This document shows positions 1 to 5,825 of a DNA stretch of 7,559 bases, one piece after another. The notes beneath the pieces are model-generated. The model searched no databases and had not been told where the DNA came from. It saw only the letters and a program-made list of their open reading frames with translations. Source of the DNA: Clostridia bacterium (GTDB lineage Bacteria > Bacillota > Clostridia > DSM-8532); assembly GCA_026418215.1 (NCBI GenBank), contig JAOABT010000252.1, forward strand, positions 1 to 7,559, read 5' to 3'. How positions within the stretch are numbered: the first letter of the stretch is position 1; every line of letters starts with the position of its first letter. The position numbers and the translations under genes are program-made.

Positions 1-487
1 GGGTTTTCTCAGCAGCCTCTCTCAGCTCATGGAGCTTAGCCTTAATGGCATCAGCCTTAGCCTGAGTAATAATGCCGTTTGTCACAGCTTGAGTGTAAAT
101 ATCGGCAGGCTTTTGAGCTTGCGTCTTTGAAGCATCGAAATAGGCCTTTCTCTCGGCGTCCGTCATGGCTTTGATCTTATCCATTTCAGCCTGTCGAGCT
201 GCAGCCTGCTGAGTGGCCAGTGCCTGAATCTTGTCTGCCTCACCCTGGGTGATGGTACCCGCGCTTACAAGCGCTTTAAGATCGGTCGAAATGTCCCTGT
301 CAGCAAAGCCCTTGCCGAAAGCTCCTTTGTCTCCGCCCTTCAGCATCTTTCCTGCTATAGCTGTACGACCATTTGCAGCATTGTGCTGTCCTGTCGTTTT
401 TGTGCCTGCTGCCATAGCGACTGTTCCTGTTGAAAGAATGATACCACCGATGATTAAGCCGCTGACGAGTTTGTTAAGCTTCTTCAT
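1..487 (-). CDS. Secreted DUF2680-like protein, 3' end outside window
   Basis: The visible 162 residues begin with a clear signal peptide: MKKLNK, a hydrophobic stretch at about residues 8-22, and an AMAAG-type cleavage site near residue 26. The mature part is polar and rich in Ala, Lys and Gln. It contains two copies of a helical motif: LVSAGTITQGEADKI at about 71-85 and AVTNGIITQAKADAI near 137-151. This (S/N)(A)G-x-ITQ-x-x-AD-x-I signature is what I associate with DUF2680/YckD-like exported proteins, whose function is unknown. The start is supported by AAAAGGAG nine bases upstream of the ATG. The frame stays open to base 1, so the C-terminus is not seen. It is separated by about 96 bases from the upstream acetyltransferase and may have its own promoter, but I find no convincing one. 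Family assignment is moderate; export is well supported. Confidence 0.8.
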   Translation of the reverse strand, partial: MKKLNKLVSGLIIGGIILSTGTVAMAAGTKTTGQHNAANGRTAIAGKMLKGGDKGAFGKGFADRDISTDLKALVSAGTITQGEADKIQALATQQAAARQAEMDKIKAMTDAERKAYFDASKTQAQKPADIYTQAVTNGIITQAKADAIKAKLHELREAAEKT

Positions 488-583
488 AAAGTCAATCTCC
501 TTTTCAGTTGGTATTTTTGTTTGGTACATGTTCATTTTAAAAAGGAATGCTTAAAGCAAACTTAAAAACCCGAAAATTTTAGA

Positions 584-1417
584 TTACATTTCAAAGCCCG
601 GATAAAGCTCGGTTCTCCCGTTCACAAGCTGGAAGCCAAACCTCGAGTAGAAATAGAGCGCACGCTTGTTTCTTTCCCAAACCTCGAGTCTGGCCTTCGT
701 CAGGCCCTTTTTCACAAAAGAAGCGAGTGTCTGCTCCATGAGTATATTGGCTGCATTACCGCCCCTGACCTCGGGAATAACGTAGAATATCTCTACCCTC
801 CCAACACCGTCCTCTTCATAGACAAGGGTTTCACCCAGGAGCCTTTCTTCGTCCGCAATCTGCAGAAGCGTGCAGCCCGGCTTTTGAAGGTAGCCCTCAA
901 GCTGCTCCATATCCATGGCCTTGGTAAAATACTCATTGTAACGCATCAAAAAAGCCAGCTTATCGCTCATTTCCGTCAAAGGCTTGGAATAGACACGCTT
1001 AAAGGTGCATTCAATACGCGGCTGGAAATGATAAAGATTCCTTTCCATCAACACGGTACCGTCGTTATCCTGGAACCCTCTTTCCAAGTAAAAGCCAAGA
1101 TCATCCGATTCATTGGCCGGCATGCCGGTATAGACACGCACGTTGTCCTTGGGCCAGCGCTCGCGCTTAATGGCTTTGGCACGGCTGATGCACGACTCAA
1201 GGAGGCTTTCCTTAAGCTCAAGGGTTTGGGGGTGCTCTGTTCTGCAAGCGATTGTCATAAAGATGTTCCTGGGATAGGCGTAGCTCACATGCTCATTTTC
1301 AAAGGGATAGACATAGGCGTGGGCCAGGTACGACCCCTCCTCATTTAAAGCAAGAAATATATTTTCCTTCTGATTTCCATTCATGTCCTCGGACGGATTC
1401 ACGATCTTTATATCCAT
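584..1417 (-). CDS. Two-domain GNAT-family acetyltransferase
   Basis: This is a 277-residue protein. The C-terminal half (about 130-277) is a GNAT fold: a VEIFYVIPEVRGGNAANILM motif-A segment at about 199-217 and NKRALYFYSRFGF at 240-252, the usual last helix and strand. The acetyl-CoA pyrophosphate loop reads R-G-G-N-A-A, with Asn where the family normally has Gly, so cofactor binding may be altered. The N-terminal half (about 1-125) ends in DDLGFYLERGFQ, which looks like a second, degenerate GNAT unit. The substrate cannot be read from the sequence. The start is fixed by GGAGG nine bases upstream of the ATG. The stop codon of the preceding gene directly abuts this ATG (TAA-ATG), so it is the last gene of the rsgA-GNAT-GNAT operon and is probably translationally coupled. 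Confidence 0.88.
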   Translation of the reverse strand: MDIKIVNPSEDMNGNQKENIFLALNEEGSYLAHAYVYPFENEHVSYAYPRNIFMTIACRTEHPQTLELKESLLESCISRAKAIKRERWPKDNVRVYTGMPANESDDLGFYLERGFQDNDGTVLMERNLYHFQPRIECTFKRVYSKPLTEMSDKLAFLMRYNEYFTKAMDMEQLEGYLQKPGCTLLQIADEERLLGETLVYEEDGVGRVEIFYVIPEVRGGNAANILMEQTLASFVKKGLTKARLEVWERNKRALYFYSRFGFQLVNGRTELYPGFEM

Positions 1418-2407
1418 TTAAGTAGACCTCCATTCCAGCACGCGCGAATCCAGCCGCCTTACCATAGCCATACAAACAGGCTTGAAATACTTAAGCCAAA
1501 AGCCGCAGGCCTGCTGATTCATCGCCTCAAAATCCACGGAGCATCGTTCAAAACCGTTTGCAATGCCCCAGTTCATTATTTCATCCAACAAGAGTGCCGA
1601 AAGTCCCTGATTTCTAAATTTCGGGTACACATAGGCACCGTTGACACACATTTTTTTCTGTCCATTCACAATCCAGGCGGCACCGTGCTCCACGCTTGCA
1701 AGCTTCATATAGCCGGCGGGTTCGTCACCCAAAAACGCCATAAATACTAGAGTGCCATCCTCCTTAAGCTCCTCCTTGAGGCTCTCCTCTGTAGGAAGCT
1801 CTATGTCACCCTTGAAAACAGGCGCATCCACAAGGTGCAGGCCGATTTCCTTCACCATGGGAAGCCAGAGCGGGATGAGCTCTTCGGTTACAGGCTTTAT
1901 GTTTATGAAGGCTGCCCCTTCGCTATGTCTTTCCTTCAGCTCGAGATTCTTCACAGACCTTATGGCATCAATGCATTGATAGCCGAAGCCATTCCATACA
2001 TAGGCCTCTTGACCGGCTTTTTCTGTTTCAAGAAAGGCAATGGCATGGGTAAGCACACCGTTTTGGGTCCAATCCCTGGCACTGGCAGCATAAAGCTTTC
2101 TGTAAAGGCTAAAGGCTTCTTCCTTCACAACCGCGTGCCCAAACTCAGGGATAAAAACGCCTCGATTGGGCCCCAAAAGCCCATCCCAGCAAAATCCTGT
2201 CATGTAGCCTAAAAGCCTCCGGCCGTCGCGGATGACCTTCCCCCCATTTTGTTTAAGGGTTTTTCGAAGCTGTTCAACGACATGATCACGGGTGATGAAG
2301 GTTGTATCGAGGATGGGCACGGCCTCCTGCTGTTCCTGGAATCGCTCCATAAAAAGCGCTGCACACTCATTGACATCGTTTTCTGTCATGTTTTCTATGT
2401 TAATCAT
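1418..2407 (-). CDS. Two-domain GNAT-family acetyltransferase
   Basis: With the start chosen here the protein has 329 residues. The C-terminal domain (about 166-320) is a good GNAT: FMAFLGDEPAGYMKL at 222-236, the acetyl-CoA loop RNQGLS at 265-270 followed by an amphipathic helix, and NQQACGFWLKYFKPV near 297-311. The N-terminal 150 residues end in YVWNGFGYQC, typical of the last strand of a second, more divergent GNAT unit. The open frame extends 50 codons further upstream, but that part overlaps the 3' end of rsgA. The ATG at 2407 has AAAGGAG ending 11 bases upstream, and the rsgA stop lies one base before it (TAA-G-ATG). The substrate is unknown. Pairing with a second two-domain GNAT and a ribosome-assembly GTPase suggests, as inference, a target linked to ribosomes or to a ribosome-directed drug. 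Confidence 0.88.
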   Translation of the reverse strand: MINIENMTENDVNECAALFMERFQEQQEAVPILDTTFITRDHVVEQLRKTLKQNGGKVIRDGRRLLGYMTGFCWDGLLGPNRGVFIPEFGHAVVKEEAFSLYRKLYAASARDWTQNGVLTHAIAFLETEKAGQEAYVWNGFGYQCIDAIRSVKNLELKERHSEGAAFINIKPVTEELIPLWLPMVKEIGLHLVDAPVFKGDIELPTEESLKEELKEDGTLVFMAFLGDEPAGYMKLASVEHGAAWIVNGQKKMCVNGAYVYPKFRNQGLSALLLDEIMNWGIANGFERCSVDFEAMNQQACGFWLKYFKPVCMAMVRRLDSRVLEWRST

Positions 2408-2408
2408 C

Positions 2409-3461
2409 TTAATAAACACTCCTTTGATTTCTACTAATCGCTTTCTGGAATTTCTTACGTTCTTCTCTGACCTGGAAGTTTCTTTTGCCTTCGATATAGA
2501 GTAATTCCTTTTGAAGCTTGAGCCAGTTCTCCCAGCGCTTTTCAGACAATGAACCATTTTGGAGAGCCGCTCTCACAGCGCAGCCTGGTTCGTTCTGATG
2601 CTTGCAATCGCTGAAACGGCACTCCTTGACGAGCTCTTCGATGTCGCCAAAGACCTCGGCTATGCCTTCCTCCGCCTCCCAGAGGGTTAAAGTTCTCATA
2701 CCCGGAGTGTCTAGCACAACACCGCCGTCTGGCAGTAAATCAAGTTCCCGGTGTGTTGTGGTATGTCTTCCTCGGGCATCGTCCTCTCTGACCTCTTGCG
2801 TTTTGAGAAGCTCCTTACCCGAAAGGCTATTAACCAGCGTGGATTTTCCGACACCCGACGAGCCCAGAAACGCTACTGTTTTACCGGGAGTAATATACGC
2901 CTTGACCTTATCAAGCCCTTCCCCGGTTACAGCACTTACGGCGAAGATATCAACGCCCTTTGCAACCTCATAAACCTGTGAAAGCTTTGTATCGGTATCG
3001 TCACAGATATCGGACTTGGTCAGCACGATCACAGGAAGCGCTCCGCTTTCCCAGGCCGCTATCAAATAGCGCTCCAGCCTTCGAAGGTTAAAATTCTGAT
3101 TCAAGGACTGCATGAGGAACACCACATCGACATTTGCCGCCACAACCTGTTCTTTCACTTCAATTCCGGCCGCGGCACGAGAGAACTTGGTCTTTCTCGG
3201 AAGAACCTCAAGGATCATGGGCTCTGTCTGATCTTCAAATTTTTTAAAGATCACCCAATCTCCGGCTGCAGGTCTGATCTGGCCATTTCCCTGCAGTAAG
3301 CGCGGAGCCACCGTCGCCAAGGTCTCACCTTCCTCTGTGATAAGCTTCAATTTATAACCAAAGTCTGCAATAACTCTTCCTAAAGAATTTTCTTTGTTTT
3401 CGCTTGTTTCATAATGAGCTTTCATGCTCTCATTCCATCCATACTGGGTAAGATCAGCCAT
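2409..3461 (-). CDS. rsgA: Ribosome small-subunit-dependent GTPase RsgA, long-form paralog
   Basis: This 350-residue circularly permuted GTPase belongs to the RsgA/YjeQ/YloQ family, which acts in late maturation of the 30S subunit. Visible parts in order are an OB-fold region (about 28-90) ending in PRKTKFSR at 88-95, G4 TKSD at 148-151, G5 SAV at 176-178, G1 GSSGVGKST at 200-208, a G2-like GRHTTT at 231-236 and G3 DTPG at 251-254. The C-terminal zinc site is complete: C281, C286, H288, C294. The N-terminal LTQYGWNE extension is typical of long-form copies that often occur beside the housekeeping gene, so this may be a second rsgA. The start at 3461 has GGAGG nine bases upstream. The longer frame would begin with a GTG just after the terminator T-tract and is unlikely. 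It is the first gene of a three-gene operon preceded by an attenuator-like leader. Confidence 0.95.
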   Translation of the reverse strand: MADLTQYGWNESMKAHYETSENKENSLGRVIADFGYKLKLITEEGETLATVAPRLLQGNGQIRPAAGDWVIFKKFEDQTEPMILEVLPRKTKFSRAAAGIEVKEQVVAANVDVVFLMQSLNQNFNLRRLERYLIAAWESGALPVIVLTKSDICDDTDTKLSQVYEVAKGVDIFAVSAVTGEGLDKVKAYITPGKTVAFLGSSGVGKSTLVNSLSGKELLKTQEVREDDARGRHTTTHRELDLLPDGGVVLDTPGMRTLTLWEAEEGIAEVFGDIEELVKECRFSDCKHQNEPGCAVRAALQNGSLSEKRWENWLKLQKELLYIEGKRNFQVREERKKFQKAISRNQRSVY

Positions 3462-3492
3462 CAATCTTTTCCTCCATTTTCTTTCCGCCGAA

Positions 3493-3508
3493 TGCCCAAA
3501 AAAGGGCA
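3493..3508 (-). promoter_or_regulatory. Small hairpin between attenuator terminator and rsgA ribosome binding site
   Basis: TGCCC and GGGCA form a perfect five-pair stem around TTTTTT, right after the T-tract of the terminator and about 20 bases before the GGAGG of rsgA. From memory, tet(M)-type leaders carry a similar TGCCCTTTTGGGC hairpin at the same place, followed by ATGGAGGAAAA as here. The GTGCC that contains its 5' arm can also pair with GGCAC of the terminator, so the two hairpins may compete. Its function is inferred. Confidence 0.5.
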
Positions 3509-3509
3509 C

Positions 3510-3533
3510 AAAAAAACACGCCCAACTGCGTGC
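3510..3533 (-). terminator. Intrinsic terminator inside the rsgA leader (attenuator)
   Basis: On the minus strand CACGC (3532-3528) and GCGTG (3521-3517) form a five-pair GC-rich stem, with an added G-T pair at its base and a six-base AGTTGG loop. Seven T residues (3516-3510) follow at once. It lies downstream of a strong promoter and about 50 bases before the rsgA start, so it can only end transcripts heading into rsgA. That placement is what marks it as an attenuator rather than an end-of-operon terminator. Confidence 0.75.
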
Positions 3534-3616
3534 CTGCTTTACATCCTATACACGTTTCGAGTTGTTCAAAACCGCTTTGACCTTCCCATTGGGAATGTGC
3601 AAAGCCAATTATGGAA

Positions 3617-3652
3617 TTAGTTAAAAACCACCTTTAATACTCTGCTCTTCAT
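3617..3652 (-). CDS. Candidate leader peptide, 11 residues
   Basis: An ORF of 11 codons plus TAA encodes MKSRVLKVVFN. It is preceded by a strong AAAGGAG (3672-3666), though the 13-base spacing to the ATG is longer than ideal. It starts about 60 bases into the leader and ends about 84 bases before the terminator stem, as expected for a regulatory uORF. The start codon sits in the loop of a possible GTTAAAAA/TTTTTAAC stem (3660-3653 with 3627-3620) that translation would open. K2-S3-R4 fits the charged +X+ pattern known from macrolide-dependent arrest peptides. Translation is inferred, not shown; short ORFs arise easily by chance, but the Shine-Dalgarno and the context raise the odds. Confidence 0.55.
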   Translation of the reverse strand: MKSRVLKVVFN

Positions 3653-3712
3653 TTTTTAACAACAACTCCTTTCGGTGAAAGAAAAATTAGAACAAGGATA
3701 GACCTTGAACAC

Positions 3713-3745
3713 ACAAACATTTTATGCCATATAGGGAATGTTTGT
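3713..3745. repeat. Perfect 9-bp inverted repeat over the promoter, candidate operator
   Basis: ACAAACATT (minus strand 3745-3737) and its exact complement AATGTTTGT (3721-3713) are separated by 15 bases. The dyad runs from the 3' half of the -35 box, through the spacer and -10 box, to the expected transcription start. This is where a dimeric repressor would block polymerase. It could also form a hairpin at the 3' end of the upstream deaminase message, but there is no T-tract after it, so operator is the better reading. The binding protein is unknown. Confidence 0.5.
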
Positions 3746-3748
3746 CAA
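3719..3748 (-). promoter_or_regulatory. Near-consensus sigma-A promoter for the rsgA operon
   Basis: TTGACA (3748-3743) matches the -35 consensus fully. TAAAAT (3724-3719) matches five of six -10 positions, with an 18-base spacer. It begins about 30 bases after the stop of the deaminase gene, giving a transcription start near 3712 and a long leader before rsgA. The promoter strength contrasts with the terminator downstream, which fits a transcript made constantly and released conditionally. Confidence 0.8.
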
Positions 3749-3779
3749 TCATTATTATGTTACAGGTTGATGTCATTTG

Positions 3780-4412
3780 CTACAAAAGAGGGACAACAAA
3801 GGCATAGACCTCTTCAACACCGGCACCGTTTTGCTTAAGCACATCCAAAGCACCAGTTTCAAACAATTTTCTGCCAAGGCTTACGCCCTTGGGGTGATCC
3901 TTTGCCCAGGCCTCCAAAAGTCTTTCCGTACCGTAATTCCGGCCAATTTCAAATACAGTCTGAACAGCAATAGCATAGTCAGCCAGAACATCGAAAGGAC
4001 CTTCAATTTTGATAGCCTTGCCGGCAATAAACTCACTTTTGTCATTAAGGCTACAGCTTCCTGCAACGCCGTCGAGGGCTGCGAACCGGATATGGCGGAG
4101 CTGCGCCATAAGGCTTGCGCCAAAGCAAAGCGGGCAGGGCTCCATGGTGGTATAGAGAATATACTGCCTGATGTTGGGATGCTCGAAGGCATTGACTTTT
4201 AAAAGCGCATGGGTTTCAGCATGAGAAAGCTTGTGACCGTAGATCTGACCGGCAGGCCCATCCTTCTCAAACTGCATGCTGCGTCCCGTGCCCACGACCT
4301 TTCCAAGATCATCAACGATAGCAGCACCTATTGGGATTGACCCCATGCAATAGGCTTCCCATGCCAATTTAAAGCTCTCCTGCCATCCCAAATCCAAAGA
4401 ATACCAATTCAT
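3780..4412 (-). CDS. Nucleoside/tRNA-adenosine-type zinc deaminase
   Basis: This 210-residue protein belongs to the cytidine/deoxycytidylate deaminase superfamily, TadA/guanine-deaminase branch. The catalytic signature is complete: H64-A65-E66 (SHAETHALL) with the proton-shuttling Glu, and P92-C93-P94-L95-C96 for zinc. IPIGAAIVDD at 26-35 and LYTTMEPCPLCFGA are typical of the family. It is longer than ordinary TadA (about 150-160 residues), with about 60-70 extra residues after the core, so I do not call it tadA. The substrate (a free base, a nucleoside or tRNA) is open. The start at 4412 is chosen because GGGGAG lies seven bases upstream; the frame also contains TTG-ATG-ATG a few codons earlier, but that start would place this Shine-Dalgarno inside the gene. 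It is followed by the rsgA operon, which has its own promoter, so it is probably a separate unit. Confidence 0.88.
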   Translation of the reverse strand: MNWYSLDLGWQESFKLAWEAYCMGSIPIGAAIVDDLGKVVGTGRSMQFEKDGPAGQIYGHKLSHAETHALLKVNAFEHPNIRQYILYTTMEPCPLCFGASLMAQLRHIRFAALDGVAGSCSLNDKSEFIAGKAIKIEGPFDVLADYAIAVQTVFEIGRNYGTERLLEAWAKDHPKGVSLGRKLFETGALDVLKQNGAGVEEVYAFVVPLL

Positions 4413-4562
4413 TTGTATTCTCCCCATCATCAATCTGAAGTGTCCCCTGCATGATGTGCCGGTGCTAATCGTTAATCTCTCTATGACTTAAAGCTTTGCC
4501 TAAAGGTCTTCCTCACAATCAGTAATCACAAGGGCAAGCTTTTAATTCAGCCATCTCCGATA

Positions 4563-5675
4563 TCAAGCCCTACGTTTATAAACCAGTGCCAGTTCGGCGG
4601 GCTCAAAGCCCAACGCCTTATAAAAAGCTTCGTTTTCAGGGTCAGCCCTTAAGAGGTACGTCAGTTCCTTATTGTGCTCAAGCAATGCACTGACGAGTTT
4701 CTTGCCGATACCCTGCCCCTGATAGGCCTTATCCACCACGACATTATTAATCTGACCGTTAAAGGCCTCATCGCAGGTCAACCGTGCAAAGCCAACCATA
4801 TAATCGTAGTCCCAGGCTGTGACCACTAGCTGTGAATTCTGAACCATTCTCATTAAACGCTTGAAGTCCTGAGTTTTATCAGTCCAGCCCGCCTCATTAA
4901 ATAACTCGATCAACCGTATGTAGTCAAGTTCTTTATCTTTACGAAACTTGATTTCATCCATAGCGCTGACTCCCCCTCTTCTACCGCTATTCCCTTTAAT
5001 ATATCGTTGCGACCAAGGACAAATGGCAATGCAGAGACCGCACATGGTAGCCGTGATGCCCACCTTTGCGGCCCGCTCGCGGGCTGTCCTGCGGCAATCG
5101 TGGGCTTTGTAGAAGCTGTCCCTGTTCTTTTGAGAATCCCAGAGGGCGCCTGATACGGCCATAGCAGGGCACGCTTCTTTGCATTTATTGCAAGCTCCGC
5201 ATCTGGAAGTATTGATGGGTGTAGCCGCCGACAGCGGCGCATCTGTTAAAACGGAGGTCAGACGTACTGCAGAACCGAACTCTGGTGTCACCAAGACAGC
5301 GCATTTGCCTATCCAACCCAGACCTGAACGTGTTGCAATAGTTTTATGGGGAAGAGCCGTTCTCCAGTTTGTTTCGTCTTCAACAACATTTTTGGTGGTC
5401 TGAGCCAATGCAGAAAAACCTCTGTCCTGCAGCCATAGGGCCGCGTAGGTACCAAGCTCATCCAGAAGGCTATTTAGCCGCTGATATTCTTCATAATAAG
5501 CATGGGTAGGGCCTTCCATGATTCCCTCCAGAATAGAGGGTGTCATCGCAACAGCAATGGAGATGCCAAAAGTAAAACCCTGACGATTTTCTTCGGGAAT
5601 TTCGCTGAGATCAGCATATCCTATAAGCGAAGCGCCTTTTGCCCCCAACTCTTTTTTTAAGTCTTCAAAGGCCAT
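4563..5675 (-). CDS. Epoxyqueuosine-reductase-like double 4Fe-4S protein fused to GNAT acetyltransferase
   Basis: The protein has 370 residues in two parts. Residues 1 to about 230 resemble the QueG/reductive-dehalogenase-like family: SGLGWIGK at 117-124, LTDAPL at 143-148, first cluster cysteines C159, C162, C165, C169, and second-cluster cysteines C194, C212, C215, C219 followed by PWSQRYI. It lacks the HEAT-like C-terminus of true QueG, so queuosine reduction is doubtful; it is better read as a small paralog of unknown reductase function. Residues 239-370 form a GNAT domain with YQGQGIGKKL at 318-327 and NEAFYKALGFEP at 348-359. The two are joined in one frame with no stop. The ATG at 5675 has AAGGTGG eight bases upstream; a GTG four codons earlier is an alternative start. 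The fusion may be real or a recent loss of a stop codon (see the internal start entry). Confidence 0.87.
   Translation of the reverse strand: MAFEDLKKELGAKGASLIGYADLSEIPEENRQGFTFGISIAVAMTPSILEGIMEGPTHAYYEEYQRLNSLLDELGTYAALWLQDRGFSALAQTTKNVVEDETNWRTALPHKTIATRSGLGWIGKCAVLVTPEFGSAVRLTSVLTDAPLSAATPINTSRCGACNKCKEACPAMAVSGALWDSQKNRDSFYKAHDCRRTARERAAKVGITATMCGLCIAICPWSQRYIKGNSGRRGGVSAMDEIKFRKDKELDYIRLIELFNEAGWTDKTQDFKRLMRMVQNSQLVVTAWDYDYMVGFARLTCDEAFNGQINNVVVDKAYQGQGIGKKLVSALLEHNKELTYLLRADPENEAFYKALGFEPAELALVYKRRA
4959..4976 (-). promoter_or_regulatory. Internal Shine-Dalgarno and ATG at the iron-sulfur/GNAT junction
   Basis: GGGGGAG (4976-4970) lies eight bases upstream of an in-frame ATG (4961-4959) that begins exactly where the GNAT domain starts (MDEIKF, residue 239 of the fusion). 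Initiation here would give a free 132-residue acetyltransferase. The site is better than the one at the main start, which suggests that the two domains were once separate genes or that both forms are made. Confidence 0.6.
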
Positions 5676-5755
5676 AACCTCGACCACCTTGACCTTTTTG
5701 GTTATCTTTATTCGGTTTATCCCCAGGTTTGTGTTTTACGGGAAATGCTACTTCT

Positions 5756-5784
5756 ATCTTACCTTTTAGGGGAGCAAACGTAAA
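5756..5784 (-). promoter_or_regulatory. Weak promoter candidate upstream of the iron-sulfur/GNAT gene
   Basis: TTTACG (5784-5779) and TAAGAT (5761-5756) are separated by 17 bases, each matching four of six consensus positions. They lie about 80 bases before the start at 5675. The pair is AT-rich and could be chance. I include it because the upstream gene is a decayed pseudogene and this gene needs its own promoter. Confidence 0.25.
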
Positions 5785-5825
5785 TATAAAGGTACTATTT
5801 TAAGGTAATTTTTTCTTTTCGTAAA

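Larger units (their letters stand above)
3462..3712 (-). promoter_or_regulatory. Attenuator-like 5' leader of the rsgA-GNAT-GNAT operon
   Basis: This is the roughly 250-nt untranslated leader expected from the promoter at 3719-3748. In transcript order it holds a CAAGG/CCTTG hairpin (3707-3693), a Shine-Dalgarno and an 11-codon ORF (3652-3617), a TTCCC/GGGAA hairpin (about 3596-3584), a TCAAA/TTTGA hairpin (about 3580-3566), an intrinsic terminator (3533-3510), a TGCCC/GGGCA hairpin (3508-3493) and the rsgA Shine-Dalgarno. CGTGT at 3554-3550 can pair with GCACG at 3533-3529, which would compete with the terminator stem; this five-pair antiterminator (one wobble) is weak. Overall it looks like ribosome-mediated transcription attenuation. 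It has no T-box specifier or TGGNACCGCG element, and I recognise no metabolite riboswitch. Confidence 0.6.

Noticed and set aside
231..554. Plus-strand frame of 107 codons at the left end
   Set aside because: It lies antisense to the signal-peptide start of the DUF2680-like gene, has no ribosome binding site of note and shows no family features.
488..583. Promoter TTGCTT...TAAAAT or a terminator between the last GNAT and the DUF2680-like gene
   Set aside because: The best hexamers are only 14 bases apart and no GC stem with a T-tract is present; the signals are too weak to list.
2408..2557. 50-codon N-terminal extension of the first GNAT gene
   Set aside because: It overlaps the conserved 3' end of rsgA and the extra residues look like out-of-frame translation; the ATG at 2407 has its own Shine-Dalgarno.
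3462..3509. Longer rsgA start 16 codons upstream
   Set aside because: It would begin with GTG immediately after the terminator T-tract and has no Shine-Dalgarno; the ATG at 3461 has GGAGG at nine bases.
3462..3712. T-box or metabolite riboswitch in the rsgA leader
   Set aside because: No TGGNACCGCG antiterminator element, specifier loop or recognised aptamer core is visible; a uORF attenuator explains the parts better.
4491..4543. Imperfect inverted repeat AAGCTTTGCC / GGGCAAGCTTTT between the fusion gene and the deaminase
   Set aside because: The arms need a bulge, the loop is about 30 bases and no T-tract follows on the minus strand, so it is neither a credible terminator nor a clear operator.
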